Assembly: GCF_011300875.1 (NCBI RefSeq)
Contig: NZ_CP049862.1
Span: 248,001 to 312,000 of the forward strand
Direction of reading: 5' to 3'
DNA: 64,000 bases
From: Sanguibacter sp. HDW7
GTDB lineage: Bacteria; Actinomycetota; Actinomycetes; Actinomycetales; Cellulomonadaceae
The translations under genes were made by a program, and so were the position numbers. The notes beneath the pieces are model-generated. The model had not been told where the DNA came from and made no database searches. It saw nothing but the letters and a program-made list of their open reading frames with translations. Shown piece by piece: positions 52,785 to 60,478 of the stretch. Numbering within the stretch: the first letter of the stretch is position 1; each line of letters begins with the position of its first letter.

Positions 52785-53075
52785 ATGGGTTTCTTGATTG
52801 CCGTCGTCGTCGGCTTCCTGCTCTTCGCGGGAGTGATCGGCTACTTCTCGTTTGCCGAAGGCGAGCGCGCCCGAGATAAAGCCGAGAAGAACGCCGACAC
52901 GTTCTTCGCGGAGACGTTCGACGGGCGGCCGGATGTGATCGTCACGATCAACATGCGCACGCCCTCATACGAAACGGTGGTCCTCGGCGCGATGGATCGT
53001 GGCTACCGGCTCGTGCACGAGTCGACGGTCGTTGAGAGCCTTGACGTGAAGCGGCTGATCTTCGAACGCGGCTAG
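52785..53075 (+). CDS. Counter-oriented small membrane protein (candidate moron)
   Basis: The 96-residue protein is encoded on the plus strand inside the leftward late operon. One membrane helix (GFLIAVVVGFLLFAGVIGYF) is followed by a charged linker (AEGERARDKAEKNAD) and a small alpha/beta domain (DVIVTINMRTPSYETVVLGAMDRGYRLVHESTVVESL). ATG 52785 or the in-frame ATG 52767 may start it. Codons such as TTG, GTT and CGA are more frequent than in its neighbours. Its TAG shares CTAG with the chaperone stop on the other strand. Prophage expression and host-altering function are inferred. Confidence 0.7.
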   Translation: MGFLIAVVVGFLLFAGVIGYFSFAEGERARDKAEKNADTFFAETFDGRPDVIVTINMRTPSYETVVLGAMDRGYRLVHESTVVESLDVKRLIFERG

Positions 53076-53431
53076 CCCGCCTCGTTGTCGTCGCCTTCCG
53101 CTGGCTCGCCGGGCCACGTGTCGACGATCTCGAGGACGGTTCCCGGCTCAGGGTTCGGGTTGTCCTTGTGCCACTGCTGCCGGGCGGCCTCGGCGTAGTT
53201 GATGCGCGGCTTGGCCTCGAGCCACGTGCCGCGCTCGTCGCCGTAGACCACGGATGCGGGCAGGCCGTCAGCGGTCATGCCGTCCTCGTAGATCGACAGC
53301 GCGAGGGCCATCTCCCGGTCCCGGCCGGACCAGGACCCCAGGAACTCCGTCGGGCGCGCACCCCAGGCGCGCGCCGTCCGGAGAGCGCGGATCAGTCCTG
53401 GGTCGTCCCCGAGCCGCGACGCCCAAAACCC
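53072..53431 (-). CDS. Tail assembly chaperone, -1 frameshift extension (T part)
   Basis: This frame has no ribosome binding site at its first ATG (53311) and is open upstream through the G gene end. From the slippery site it reads WASRLGDDPGLIRALRTARAWGARPTEFLG, the conserved start of gpT-like extensions, and ends with about 80 charged residues. It would add 117 residues to the 231 encoded before the slip, giving a GT protein of 348 residues that loads the tape measure during tail assembly. Confidence 0.85.
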   Translation of the reverse strand, partial: GFWASRLGDDPGLIRALRTARAWGARPTEFLGSWSGRDREMALALSIYEDGMTADGLPASVVYGDERGTWLEAKPRINYAEAARQQWHKDNPNPEPGTVLEIVDTWPGEPAEGDDNEAG

Positions 53432-54117
53432 GCGGGCACCGCAGGCTCGAGGTTCGTCGCCGTGTCGATCGCGGTGATGATCTTCCCGACCTGCACCTCA
53501 CCCAGCCGCGCCGGGAGACCCTGCGCCTGCTCGAGCGTGATCGACGAGGCGATGACCTCACCGCCCACCTCGATCCGCGAGAGCGCACGCACGATCTTCT
53601 CCACGCCACGCGCGATGAGAGCCGCCGTCGCCCCCTGCACGTAGGCGTCCGTCTCCGCGGCGTGCTCGGCGTCGAACATCTTCTTCCGCACACCCCACGC
53701 CTCGTATGCCTGCGAGAACGCGCGCGCCTGCGCTTCCGTCGGACGCGCCTGCATGAACGGCGGCTTCTCCGCGAACACCTCCGGGCGCTCCGGGAACGGG
53801 TGCGCCTCGTCGATAGCCTTCTCATCCGCAGACGACAGCGCCCGCAGGAACCACACGCTCTTGGATGCCTCGAGCTCGGCGACCAGCGCCTCCCCCTCAG
53901 CCTCGAGCGCAGCCAGCGGGTCCTCCTCGCCAGCCGAACGCTCGCCGATGTCCGACTGCTCGGCGCGCTCGTAGCGGCGCTGCCACTCCTCGATGCGAGC
54001 GAGCAGGTCGGGCCGCTGGTACACCTCGACGGATGCTTCGGCGACGGTCGCGCCGCCCAGCCACGCCTCGAGGTCGATCGTCTGCGCGCTCTCGGCGCTC
54101 ACGTTGATGTCAGTCAC
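53392..54117 (-). CDS. Tail assembly chaperone G
   Basis: The 241-residue acidic, helical protein starts at GTG 54117 with GGAGAG upstream (GTG 54129 is an alternative). Features are EAWLGGATVAEASVEVYQRPDLLARIEEW, an acidic helix region and a C-terminal half ARGVEKIVRALSRIEVGGEVIASSITLEQA. Position between major tail and tape measure genes, composition and the frameshift site near its 3' end identify the gpG-like chaperone. It binds tape measure protein before tube assembly. Confidence 0.85.
   Translation of the reverse strand: MTDINVSAESAQTIDLEAWLGGATVAEASVEVYQRPDLLARIEEWQRRYERAEQSDIGERSAGEEDPLAALEAEGEALVAELEASKSVWFLRALSSADEKAIDEAHPFPERPEVFAEKPPFMQARPTEAQARAFSQAYEAWGVRKKMFDAEHAAETDAYVQGATAALIARGVEKIVRALSRIEVGGEVIASSITLEQAQGLPARLGEVQVGKIITAIDTATNLEPAVPAGFGRRGSGTTQD
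53425..53431 (-). promoter_or_regulatory. Programmed -1 ribosomal frameshift site
   Basis: On the minus strand the heptamer G GGT TTT (codons GCG GGT TTT in the G frame) is a canonical X XXY YYZ slippery sequence. Slipping back one base reads GGG TTT TGG and enters the T frame. The G stop codon lies about 30 nt downstream. Confidence 0.88.
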
Positions 54118-54132
54118 GGGTCTCTCCACGGG

Positions 54133-54402
54133 TCAGTTCTTCGCGGGGGTAATGCGGGTGGTGCGCTCGTCGCCGTCCTCGTCGCGGATGGGGATGAACA
54201 CGCGATGCTTGTAGTAGCTCGAGGTGCTCGGATCGATCCGCTTGCGTCCGTGCTCATCGCGCGCGAACAGGAGCGCGTGCACGCCGTCGTGCGCGTAGCG
54301 GATCTCGCGGATGTCGTCGGGCTCGAAGCCGATAGCGCGCAGCAGAGCGAGGTACTGCTCGCGCGTCAGGAACTCGGGCACGCCAGGGATGGTGATGCTC
54401 AT
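54133..54402 (-). CDS. Small phage protein between tail tube and chaperone genes
   Basis: The 89-residue protein (MSITIPGVPEFLTREQYLALLRAIGFEPDDI, then HALLFARDEHGRKRIDPSTSSYYKHRVFIPI) is alpha plus beta and charged. I do not recognise a family. It lies 15 bp upstream of the chaperone gene and after a hairpin, in the late operon. Confidence 0.7.
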   Translation of the reverse strand: MSITIPGVPEFLTREQYLALLRAIGFEPDDIREIRYAHDGVHALLFARDEHGRKRIDPSTSSYYKHRVFIPIRDEDGDERTTRITPAKN

Positions 54403-54452
54403 GGGGAACCGCCTCCGCGGGTCTCGTCACGGGTCAGGTAGAACGGGGTGGT

Positions 54453-54492
54453 CCGCGCGGCCCCGGACCCGTGGAAGAACGGGGCCGCGCGG
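54453..54492. terminator. Hairpin after major tail gene
   Basis: A perfect 13-bp stem (54453-54465 with 54480-54492) has a 14-nt loop and lies 20 nt beyond the major tail gene on the minus strand. It may reduce read-through so that tail tube protein is made in excess. Confidence 0.6.
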
Positions 54493-54512
54493 GGTCTAGA
54501 GAGCCGGGAAGA

Positions 54513-55034
54513 TCACGGCCCGGCGACGACGAGCTTGTCGAGCGCCGCGTCCTGGTGCAGGAGCGTCACGCGGTACTTGATGAAGCCCGCCCGGTCACCA
54601 CGCTGCGGGTCGTCCGTCACGACCTCGAAGTAGCGGTACTCGTCACCCGCCGTCCACGCCTCCTTCGACTTCTTGTGCGAGTCACGCACCGCGAGGTAGA
54701 GGGTCGTGCCCTTCTCCTTGACGGCCTCCCACAGGAAGTCGTCGGTGCTGTCCGCCAGGCCCGTCGCCGGGTCCCAGTACCGGAACACCGTCATGCCGCC
54801 GGAGTAGTTGGAGAGGCCGGGCGTCTGCCCGTTGCCCTCCGCGCACAGCGGCTTCTCGTCGACCGTCTCCGAGCCCGTCGGCCCGTAGTCGAAGTCGTTC
54901 GAGAGGATGTTGCAGCTGATGTCCTTCGCGCCCACGTCCGTGAGCGCGGTCAGGACGATCGCGTTCTTGTCGGCGGGCTTGGCAGCGAGAAGCGTGACCT
55001 TGACGTTGCCGTCCGCGAGAGTCTTGACGCTCAT
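54513..55034 (-). CDS. Major tail (tube) protein
   Basis: The 173-residue protein (MSVKTLADGNVKVTLLAAKPADKNAIVLTALTDVG; LSNDFDYGPTGSETVDEKPLCAEG; TVFRYWDPATGL; FIKYRVTLLHQDAALDKLVV) has the size and beta-sandwich pattern of siphovirus tube proteins. The phi-C31-like SETVDEKPLC stretch is typical of actinophage members. It is followed by a hairpin, upstream of the chaperones. It forms the tail tube hexamers. Confidence 0.85.
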   Translation of the reverse strand: MSVKTLADGNVKVTLLAAKPADKNAIVLTALTDVGAKDISCNILSNDFDYGPTGSETVDEKPLCAEGNGQTPGLSNYSGGMTVFRYWDPATGLADSTDDFLWEAVKEKGTTLYLAVRDSHKKSKEAWTAGDEYRYFEVVTDDPQRGDRAGFIKYRVTLLHQDAALDKLVVAGP

Positions 55035-55219
55035 GCGTCCTCCTTCGGGTTCACCGCGGGCTTGTCCGCGGGCTTGGTGGTGGATGCCGCCGGAGCGGCC
55101 TTGACCTCCGCCGGACGGCGGGGAGTGCGGGTGAACGACTCCGGGAAGATCCGCAGGTGCGACTCAGGCACCCGGACCTTCTCCCCGGTGTCCTTCCGGT
55201 AGACCTCGACGAACGCCAT
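55031..55219 (-). CDS. Small tail-region protein
   Basis: The 62-residue product has a compact N-terminal part (MAFVEVYRKDTGEKVRVPESHLRIFPESF) and a disordered Lys/Pro/Ala tail. It overlaps the major tail gene by 4 bp. The function is unknown; similar short basic proteins precede tube genes in many actinophages. Confidence 0.72.
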   Translation of the reverse strand: MAFVEVYRKDTGEKVRVPESHLRIFPESFTRTPRRPAEVKAAPAASTTKPADKPAVNPKEDA

Positions 55220-55288
55220 GAGTGCCTCCTGGGCATGACGAGCAGCCCCAGCACGCGGCGCGTGGGGGGCTACAGAGGGATGGGTGGG

Positions 55289-55708
55289 TTAGGTGGCGGG
55301 GGTGGAGTGCAGGTCGTACAGGTCGACCGAGAACGCCGGGCTCGTGTTCGTGCCGGGGATCTTCACGTCCCGATCCACCTGCACCGTCTGGCCGCCAGTG
55401 CGCTTGAGCGACGCCGCCCGGCCAGCGACAGTCAGCCGCGTGCGAGCGTCACCGGGCGAGAGGACCGCGCGGACAGCCGACTGCACCATCAGCACGCCCT
55501 CCGGCGACCCCGCCACGACCGTCACGCCGACGACCGCCTCGAGATCATCCATCGGGCCGCACAGCGGCGGCTCCGACCCCGGATCGCCCGTCCCCGACCA
55601 CAGCAGCACGTATGGGAACGTCGGCGGCTCTGGCACGTTCACGTAGTGCACCTGCCAACCGAGCGGGACCAGCGCGGCCTTGATCGACTCGATGTGAGCG
55701 AGCATCAC
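55289..55708 (-). CDS. Tail terminator-like protein
   Basis: The 139-residue protein (MMLAHIESIKAALVPLGWQVHYVNVPEPPTFPYVLLW, then GVTVVAGSPEGVLMVQSAVRAVLSPG) follows the alpha/beta pattern of minor capsid or tail-terminator proteins (gpU-like). It lies between the HK97-gp10-like and tube genes, which fits. It starts at ATG 55708 or 55705 and overlaps the preceding gene. Confidence 0.75.
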   Translation of the reverse strand: MMLAHIESIKAALVPLGWQVHYVNVPEPPTFPYVLLWSGTGDPGSEPPLCGPMDDLEAVVGVTVVAGSPEGVLMVQSAVRAVLSPGDARTRLTVAGRAASLKRTGGQTVQVDRDVKIPGTNTSPAFSVDLYDLHSTPAT

Positions 55709-56100
55709 AGCCCCTCCCCGACGAGCCGAGCCAGCTCGCGCTCAAACTTCGGCACCTCAGCCGCGAGAGCCAGCGACGGGTCAGGGACCGTGCCACCACC
55801 CCGCGACGTCCCGAAGTACGCGACGTTCGCGAGATTGCCAGCACTACCCGGCACCGACTCCGGCCCGATCTCCGCCTCGATGACACCGCCACCGAACGCA
55901 CCCGCCGTACGGATGTCGTAGGACACGTCACGAGCGATGCCCTTGAAGTGCTTCGACCCGCTGAGTTCGCGCTGCAGCTGCTTCTTGATGTTCACCGCGC
56001 CACGCTCAACCACCGCACGAGCCTGCGACTCCACCGCAGACTCAGCCGCAGCAAACGCCTCGATCGCCTCAGCGAAACCCGACGACTCAAGCGACGTCAT
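55705..56100 (-). CDS. HK97 gp10-like neck protein
   Basis: The 131-residue protein has an N-terminal helix (FAEAIEAFAAAESAVESQARAVVERGAVNIKKQLQREL), then SKHFKGIARDVSYDIRTAG, and a C-terminal beta region ending in PKFERELARLVGEGL. This matches the HK97-gp10/tail-completion family. It overlaps neighbours by 4 bp on both sides. It joins head and tail. Confidence 0.82.
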   Translation of the reverse strand: MTSLESSGFAEAIEAFAAAESAVESQARAVVERGAVNIKKQLQRELSGSKHFKGIARDVSYDIRTAGAFGGGVIEAEIGPESVPGSAGNLANVAYFGTSRGGGTVPDPSLALAAEVPKFERELARLVGEGL

Positions 56101-56486
56101 GACGGGTCCTCGACGGTGAGCCGCATCGCGGTAGCCGTCGTCTTGCCGGGCCGCCGCGAGACACGGAACGTGCGGCCGACGAGCGTCTCGTCGACGCCCG
56201 CCGACTCGACCGTGACGAGCATCCCCGGCTCCGGCGTGAATGCCGCGACGGGGAAGTGCACCTGGCGCGTGTGCACCACGTACTCGTGCCCACCCGCCTC
56301 CAGCTCGGTACCGGTCGGGACGCGGGACTCCTGCACCTTGCACTCGCCGCGATAGACGAGCGACAGCACCGGGAGACCCGTGAGTGGGTCCTTCGCGCCC
56401 GCACGCTCGACGCGAGCCGAGTCGATGAACAGCGACTCCGCGAGCGTCGCACCGACCTGCCGGGCGTACAGCATCACGTCACGCAC
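56097..56486 (-). CDS. Head-tail stopper-like protein (DUF6093)
   Basis: The 129-residue beta-rich protein (LFIDSARVERAGAKDPLTGLPVLSLVYRGECKVQESR; VTVESAGVDETLVGRTFRV) follows the pattern of actinophage DUF6093 proteins, which occupy the stopper position between connector and neck genes. It overlaps the connector gene by 8 bp. Confidence 0.78.
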   Translation of the reverse strand: MRDVMLYARQVGATLAESLFIDSARVERAGAKDPLTGLPVLSLVYRGECKVQESRVPTGTELEAGGHEYVVHTRQVHFPVAAFTPEPGMLVTVESAGVDETLVGRTFRVSRRPGKTTATAMRLTVEDPS

Positions 56487-56883
56487 CGGGCAGCCTCCAC
56501 CCTGGCAGGCCGATCCGGACGCTACCGACCGCCCCCCGCAGTGGGGGAGCGAGCAGCGCCCTCTCGTCGCCCGTCACGTACAGCGCCCCGGAGGACACCG
56601 CCGTGTCGATCGTCGCCTGGAAGTCATCCACGCCCATCTGACGCAGCGCCCGCGGGTTCTTGATGACCCGCAGCACCATGTCCTCGACGACACCCTTGGC
56701 GAGAGCCGCCGGGAGAGTGCCCGCCGCGATACGGCGGGGGATGGACGGTACGGCTGCGAGCAGCCGCTCCTCGGCCTTGTCGATGAGCTTCTGGATCTGC
56801 GCATCGACGGTCGTACCTCCGGGGATCGCGAGGCCGAAACCTGCGTCCCTGATGTCGCTGGGGGTGACGCCAAGCGTGCTCAT
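56479..56883 (-). CDS. Head-tail connector (adaptor) protein
   Basis: The 134-residue helical protein (TLGVTPSDIRDAGFGLAIPGGTTVDAQIQKLIDKAEERLLAAVPSIPRRI, then VEDMVLRVIKNPRALRQMGVDDFQATIDTAVSSGALYVTGDE) resembles the gp15/gp16-type adaptor family of actinophages. It sits under the portal in the mature head. Confidence 0.8.
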   Translation of the reverse strand: MSTLGVTPSDIRDAGFGLAIPGGTTVDAQIQKLIDKAEERLLAAVPSIPRRIAAGTLPAALAKGVVEDMVLRVIKNPRALRQMGVDDFQATIDTAVSSGALYVTGDERALLAPPLRGAVGSVRIGLPGWRLPGA

Positions 56884-56897
56884 GCGCCCTCCTCAGG

Positions 56898-57194
56898 TCA
56901 GGCCGTGTGAGCCTCGACGGCAGCGCGGATGTCGGCCTTGGACGCGTCCTCGGGGTAGGCCGCGCCGATCTTGTCGGCGTAGGCCGCCCACGTGTCACGT
57001 GATGCGCGACCGTCCGGCGCGTCGTCACCCGCGGGCTCGGCGGGCTCCTCCGGGACGTCACCGTCGAGGAGGTGCGGGCCGACCACGATGCCGTCCGGCA
57101 CGTCGTCACCCGCGGAGAGGTGGAAGCCGGCGGGGATGCCGTCGGCGGTGTACGGGTGCACGACCCCGACGAGGTCGTGACGGATCTTCGCCAT
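56898..57194 (-). CDS. Small head-region protein with HeH/LEM-like C-terminus
   Basis: The 98-residue product starts at ATG 57194 (GAAAGGGG upstream). After an N-terminal beta part (AKIRHDLVGVVHPYTADGIPAGFHLSAGDDV) comes an acidic linker and a C-terminal helix pair (WAAYADKIGAAYPEDASKADIRAAVEAHTA) that resembles HeH/LEM or Rho-N modules. It lies directly after the capsid gene. The role is unknown. Confidence 0.72.
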   Translation of the reverse strand: MAKIRHDLVGVVHPYTADGIPAGFHLSAGDDVPDGIVVGPHLLDGDVPEEPAEPAGDDAPDGRASRDTWAAYADKIGAAYPEDASKADIRAAVEAHTA

Positions 57195-57257
57195 GCTCAG
57201 CCCCTTTCTGGGCGTCCCGTGGGGCGCAACGATGATGCTGCGCCCCACGGGGATCGG

Positions 57258-58277
57258 TCACGCGAGGACGGTCGCCTTGAAGGAGAGGTCGGCGTTCGCG
57301 AGGACCGGCATGCCGATCGCGTCGGACACGACCTCCGCGATCATCGGCGGCTTCTCGTTGCGGTACACGCCCGCGACGATGCCGGGCTGCTCCGACTCCT
57401 CGATGCCCCAGCCCGCCTCGGACGAGGACAGCGTCTGCCCCCAGAACGACGCACCGAGCTGCGTGTCCTCCCACGCGTCCGGCTCGACCGGAGCCGGGAG
57501 GAGGAGAACCTCCTTCTCGGGGAGGATGAGGCCCGACGCCGAGCGGCGCGTGTAGACCTCGACCGGGGGGAGACCGGCGCCCTCGATGATCGAGTTGACG
57601 TCCGCGACCGTGGCGGGACGCGAGCCGCCGCCGACGAGCGACGTCTTGAACTCGTCGCCCTGCGCGAGGACGCGGAGCGCCTTGCGCGACATGAGGATGG
57701 CACCCGGCGCGACGCCGTTCGTCGCCTCGTAGGCGTCCGACCACGTCTGCAGGTCCGCGAGACGCGAGACCGACGTCGCCGAGTCCCACAGCGCGGACGC
57801 CGTGACCGTGTGCGACGCCGACCGCCCGAAGGCGTCCGCCGCACCGATCTCGGGGATCGTCGCGACACCCGTCGACAGCACGACGCCACGGAGCCGCTCC
57901 ATGCGGTCAGCGACCGCGAGAACGACCCGGCGCGCCGTCGAGAGGATCTGCTCGAGCAGGACGTCGTCCGACGCGTTGCGCGTGCGGAGCTGGTCGTACT
58001 CCGAGACCGGGATGTTCTGCCCGATCGCGGGGAGCTCGAGGACGGTGCGCTTACCCGAGGGGCGCTTGCCGACCGTCGGCTCGGCGTCGTAGGCGCGGAA
58101 CTCAGCCTCGGGGACGAGCCCTGCCTGGCCAGCGATGAAGCGCACGACGATGTCGGGCACGACTCGGTTCGGGAGGAAGCGCGCGAGCGAACCGCGACGC
58201 TGCTCGACGGCCGAGAGGTCCTCGCGGATGTACCCGGTCAGCTCGGCCGGGGTGATGATGTCGGTCCAGAGAGCCAT
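57258..58277 (-). CDS. Major capsid protein (lambda gpE-like)
   Basis: The 339-residue protein (MALWTDIITPAELTGYIREDLSAVE, RFLPNRVVPDIVVRF, GQNIPVSEYDQLRTRNASDDVLLEQILSTARRVVLAVADRMERLRG, GAILMSRKALRVLAQG) is a member of the gpE family of HK97-fold capsid proteins. It is placed after the decoration protein gene as in lambda. It builds the icosahedral head. Confidence 0.92.
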   Translation of the reverse strand: MALWTDIITPAELTGYIREDLSAVEQRRGSLARFLPNRVVPDIVVRFIAGQAGLVPEAEFRAYDAEPTVGKRPSGKRTVLELPAIGQNIPVSEYDQLRTRNASDDVLLEQILSTARRVVLAVADRMERLRGVVLSTGVATIPEIGAADAFGRSASHTVTASALWDSATSVSRLADLQTWSDAYEATNGVAPGAILMSRKALRVLAQGDEFKTSLVGGGSRPATVADVNSIIEGAGLPPVEVYTRRSASGLILPEKEVLLLPAPVEPDAWEDTQLGASFWGQTLSSSEAGWGIEESEQPGIVAGVYRNEKPPMIAEVVSDAIGMPVLANADLSFKATVLA

Positions 58278-58288
58278 TGCTCCCCCTC

Positions 58289-58675
58289 TCAGACGTAGAC
58301 GATCGTCGTGGCGGCGCGCTTCTCAGCGGCCACGGGAGCGACGAAGGAGTTGGGCACCTTGGACGCGCGGACGCGACCGTGGTCGAGCAGCGGGACCGCG
58401 AAGTCGGCGGTGCCGACGACGCGCTGGTCCGTGAGGATGAACCCGGCGAGAACGCCAGCGGCCGTCGTGGTGGCCTCGGTCTTGTCGTAGGGGACGAGAA
58501 CGCCCCCGACCTTCGCGACCGGCGTACCGGACGGGATGTAGCCGTTGGGGTAGTGCGTTCCGGCGGTGAAGGCGGAGATGTCGAGGACCTCGGTGCGCGC
58601 GTTGGCGATGCCGTGCGTGGACCCGAGCCAGGACTGGTCGCCGCCGCCGAAGGTCTCAGTCGTGAGACGGGGCAT
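58289..58675 (-). CDS. Head decoration protein (lambda gpD-like)
   Basis: The 128-residue protein (FTAGTHYPNGYIPSGTPVAKV, LAGFILTDQRVVGTADFAVPLLDHGRVRASKVP) matches the gpD beta-rich decoration family. It binds three-fold sites to stabilise the expanded capsid. It lies 11 bp upstream of the capsid gene. Confidence 0.88.
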   Translation of the reverse strand: MPRLTTETFGGGDQSWLGSTHGIANARTEVLDISAFTAGTHYPNGYIPSGTPVAKVGGVLVPYDKTEATTTAAGVLAGFILTDQRVVGTADFAVPLLDHGRVRASKVPNSFVAPVAAEKRAATTIVYV

Positions 58676-58708
58676 GGTGGTTTCCTTCCGTGCGGATGGG
58701 GGTGTGGG

Positions 58709-59410
58709 TCAGGACTTCTTCGCGTGGCGACTGCTGTAGAGGTCGCGGCCGGCGGCCACGCTCTTCGAGTCGCCCTGCGAGCGTCGTCCCTGGCCCATGT
58801 CGGGCCACTTCTCGCTCTTCGCCGGCGCGATGCCGTCGACGAACGTCTGCACCTTGTCGGTGTCGACCTCACCGTCTGCGGTGAGGAACTTGGTGGGCTC
58901 GATGCCGTCGAGGACGGCGGTGAGCTTGTCGGCCGGGATGCGGCCGGAGTTGGCGGCGCGGAACTCGGCGGTGACGAGGCGTGCGGCGTACTCGCTGCGG
59001 ACCTCGGCGCGGGCCTTCTCGGCGGCGCTGGTCGTCGCGGCGTCGAGCGCCTTCTCGTCGTCGGTGAGGTGCTTCGACTTGAGGGCGTCGCGCTCGGCCT
59101 TGAGCGTCTCGTAGTCGCTCATCGTCTTGACGCGGTCCTCGTGCTTGCGCGCCTTGTGGCGCCAGTACTCGCTCTTCTGCCCCTCGGTCATGTCCTTCAC
59201 CGGCGTGTTCGGCGGGAACGCGTAGGTGTCGCCCGTGTCGGGGTCCTTGAACGAGGCAGCAGCCTCGCCCTCACCCTCGCCGCCGTCTCCCTCGGCTTCC
59301 ATGCGGGCGTCACCGAACGTGAGGCGGTGGAACGCGAGCATCGCCTCGACGCCACCGGGCGCCGTGGGGTCGATCGAGTCGGTCGCGGGACGGTACAGGC
59401 TCTTGCTCAT
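58709..59410 (-). CDS. Capsid scaffolding protein
   Basis: The 233-residue protein is acidic and coiled-coil: GEGEGEAAASF, then DPDTGDTYAFPPNTPVKDMTEGQKSEYWRHKARKHEDRVKTMSDYETLKAERDALK. A basic C-terminus (GQGRRSQGDSKSVAAG) probably binds capsid protein. Position between MuF and decoration genes is the usual one. No protease gene accompanies it. Confidence 0.85.
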   Translation of the reverse strand: MSKSLYRPATDSIDPTAPGGVEAMLAFHRLTFGDARMEAEGDGGEGEGEAAASFKDPDTGDTYAFPPNTPVKDMTEGQKSEYWRHKARKHEDRVKTMSDYETLKAERDALKSKHLTDDEKALDAATTSAAEKARAEVRSEYAARLVTAEFRAANSGRIPADKLTAVLDGIEPTKFLTADGEVDTDKVQTFVDGIAPAKSEKWPDMGQGRRSQGDSKSVAAGRDLYSSRHAKKS

Positions 59411-59467
59411 GCTGGTCTCCCTGTCGGAGGTCGGATGTGTCAGCAGCCCGTGACGGGCATGCCGTGG

Positions 59468-60478
59468 TCAGAGCGCGCGGAGCCGCGTGCCGAGCAGTGC
59501 GATGCGCTCACGCTGGTACGCGATCGCCTGGTCGAGTCCCGGCTCACCGGTTGCGGCGCGGGCCTCGAGCATCGGGAGCCGCGACTCGAGCGCGCGGATC
59601 TCAGCGGCGAGCATCCGGGCCGGGTCTACGGGCATCGACGGGCGCTGCGGGCCACGCGCACTCCGTGGCGCCGCACTGGGCCGCGTACCGGGGTGTGTCG
59701 AACGGTGCTTCGGGTCGACGAGCGTCGGCCCGAGCTCGGCGTGCTGCACGACGGTGAACCGCACCTGCTTGAGGTCGGCCGCGCCTGTCGACCCGGCCGC
59801 GTCGTAGATCTGCGCGAGCGTCTCGTCGTCGATCTCGCGACCGGGGTCGTTCTCGCCGAGGATCGGCATGGTCGTGCACTTGCACCGGTAGTGGATCGGC
59901 AGCAGCGTGTCGCGCGAATACACCCGCCCCGACGCCGCAGCGCACAGCCCGCACGTCCCCGTCGTCGACAGTTCAGGGCGGATGATGCGCCTGTACCCCG
60001 TGACACGCGGCGTCCCCGCGTACACGGCCCGCGACTGCCCTCGCCGTGCGAGCGCGAGGTCTGTGCGGACCATCGCGTCGACGCGGGTCTGCGCCCGTTC
60101 GACGGCCTCCCACCGGGACATCCCTGTGGACTCGAGGTAGCGCACGTGCTCGGCGACGCGCGCGTATACCTGCTCGTAGGACTCGACACCGGCGCGCAGC
60201 GGAGTCGACAGGTCGAGCACGCCGACGCTCTTCGCGGGCGCGTCGAGCATCATCGACAGCATGCGCGTCAGGTACGCATCCGTGGTCCCTGCCGCGGCGC
60301 GCGACGCTGACCGTGCGGTCGCGCCGATCTGCCGTGACAGCGCCTGCACGTCGGCAGGCATATACCAGGACTCGACGGCACCCACCGCGGCTACGGCGCG
60401 AGCGACCGCCTCGCGCTCGACCTTGGCCTGCGCGGCCGTCTCCATATCGACGAGCGACCGCGCACGCGCGACGCTCAC
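59468..60478 (-). CDS. MuF-like head morphogenesis protein
   Basis: The 336-residue protein has a helical N-terminus and a central MuF-type domain. A cysteine cluster (TGTCGLCAAASGRVYSRDTLLPIHYRCKCTTMPI) with conserved His marks the domain. A helical C-terminus (RMLAAEIRALESRLPMLEARAATGEPG) follows. It joins the procapsid with the portal. It overlaps the portal gene by 4 bp. Confidence 0.88.
   Translation of the reverse strand: MSVARARSLVDMETAAQAKVEREAVARAVAAVGAVESWYMPADVQALSRQIGATARSASRAAAGTTDAYLTRMLSMMLDAPAKSVGVLDLSTPLRAGVESYEQVYARVAEHVRYLESTGMSRWEAVERAQTRVDAMVRTDLALARRGQSRAVYAGTPRVTGYRRIIRPELSTTGTCGLCAAASGRVYSRDTLLPIHYRCKCTTMPILGENDPGREIDDETLAQIYDAAGSTGAADLKQVRFTVVQHAELGPTLVDPKHRSTHPGTRPSAAPRSARGPQRPSMPVDPARMLAAEIRALESRLPMLEARAATGEPGLDQAIAYQRERIALLGTRLRAL

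Noticed and set aside
48443-52879. 1478-codon frame on the plus strand opposite the tape measure gene
   Set aside because: It is Arg-rich shadow coding caused by codon bias; the tape measure protein has all expected motifs. Only the end of another plus frame (52785-53075) outside that gene was kept.
53072-53311. Independent 79-residue gene starting at ATG 53311
   Set aside because: It has no ribosome binding site, the frame continues upstream with gpT-like sequence, and a canonical slippery site links it to the G gene.
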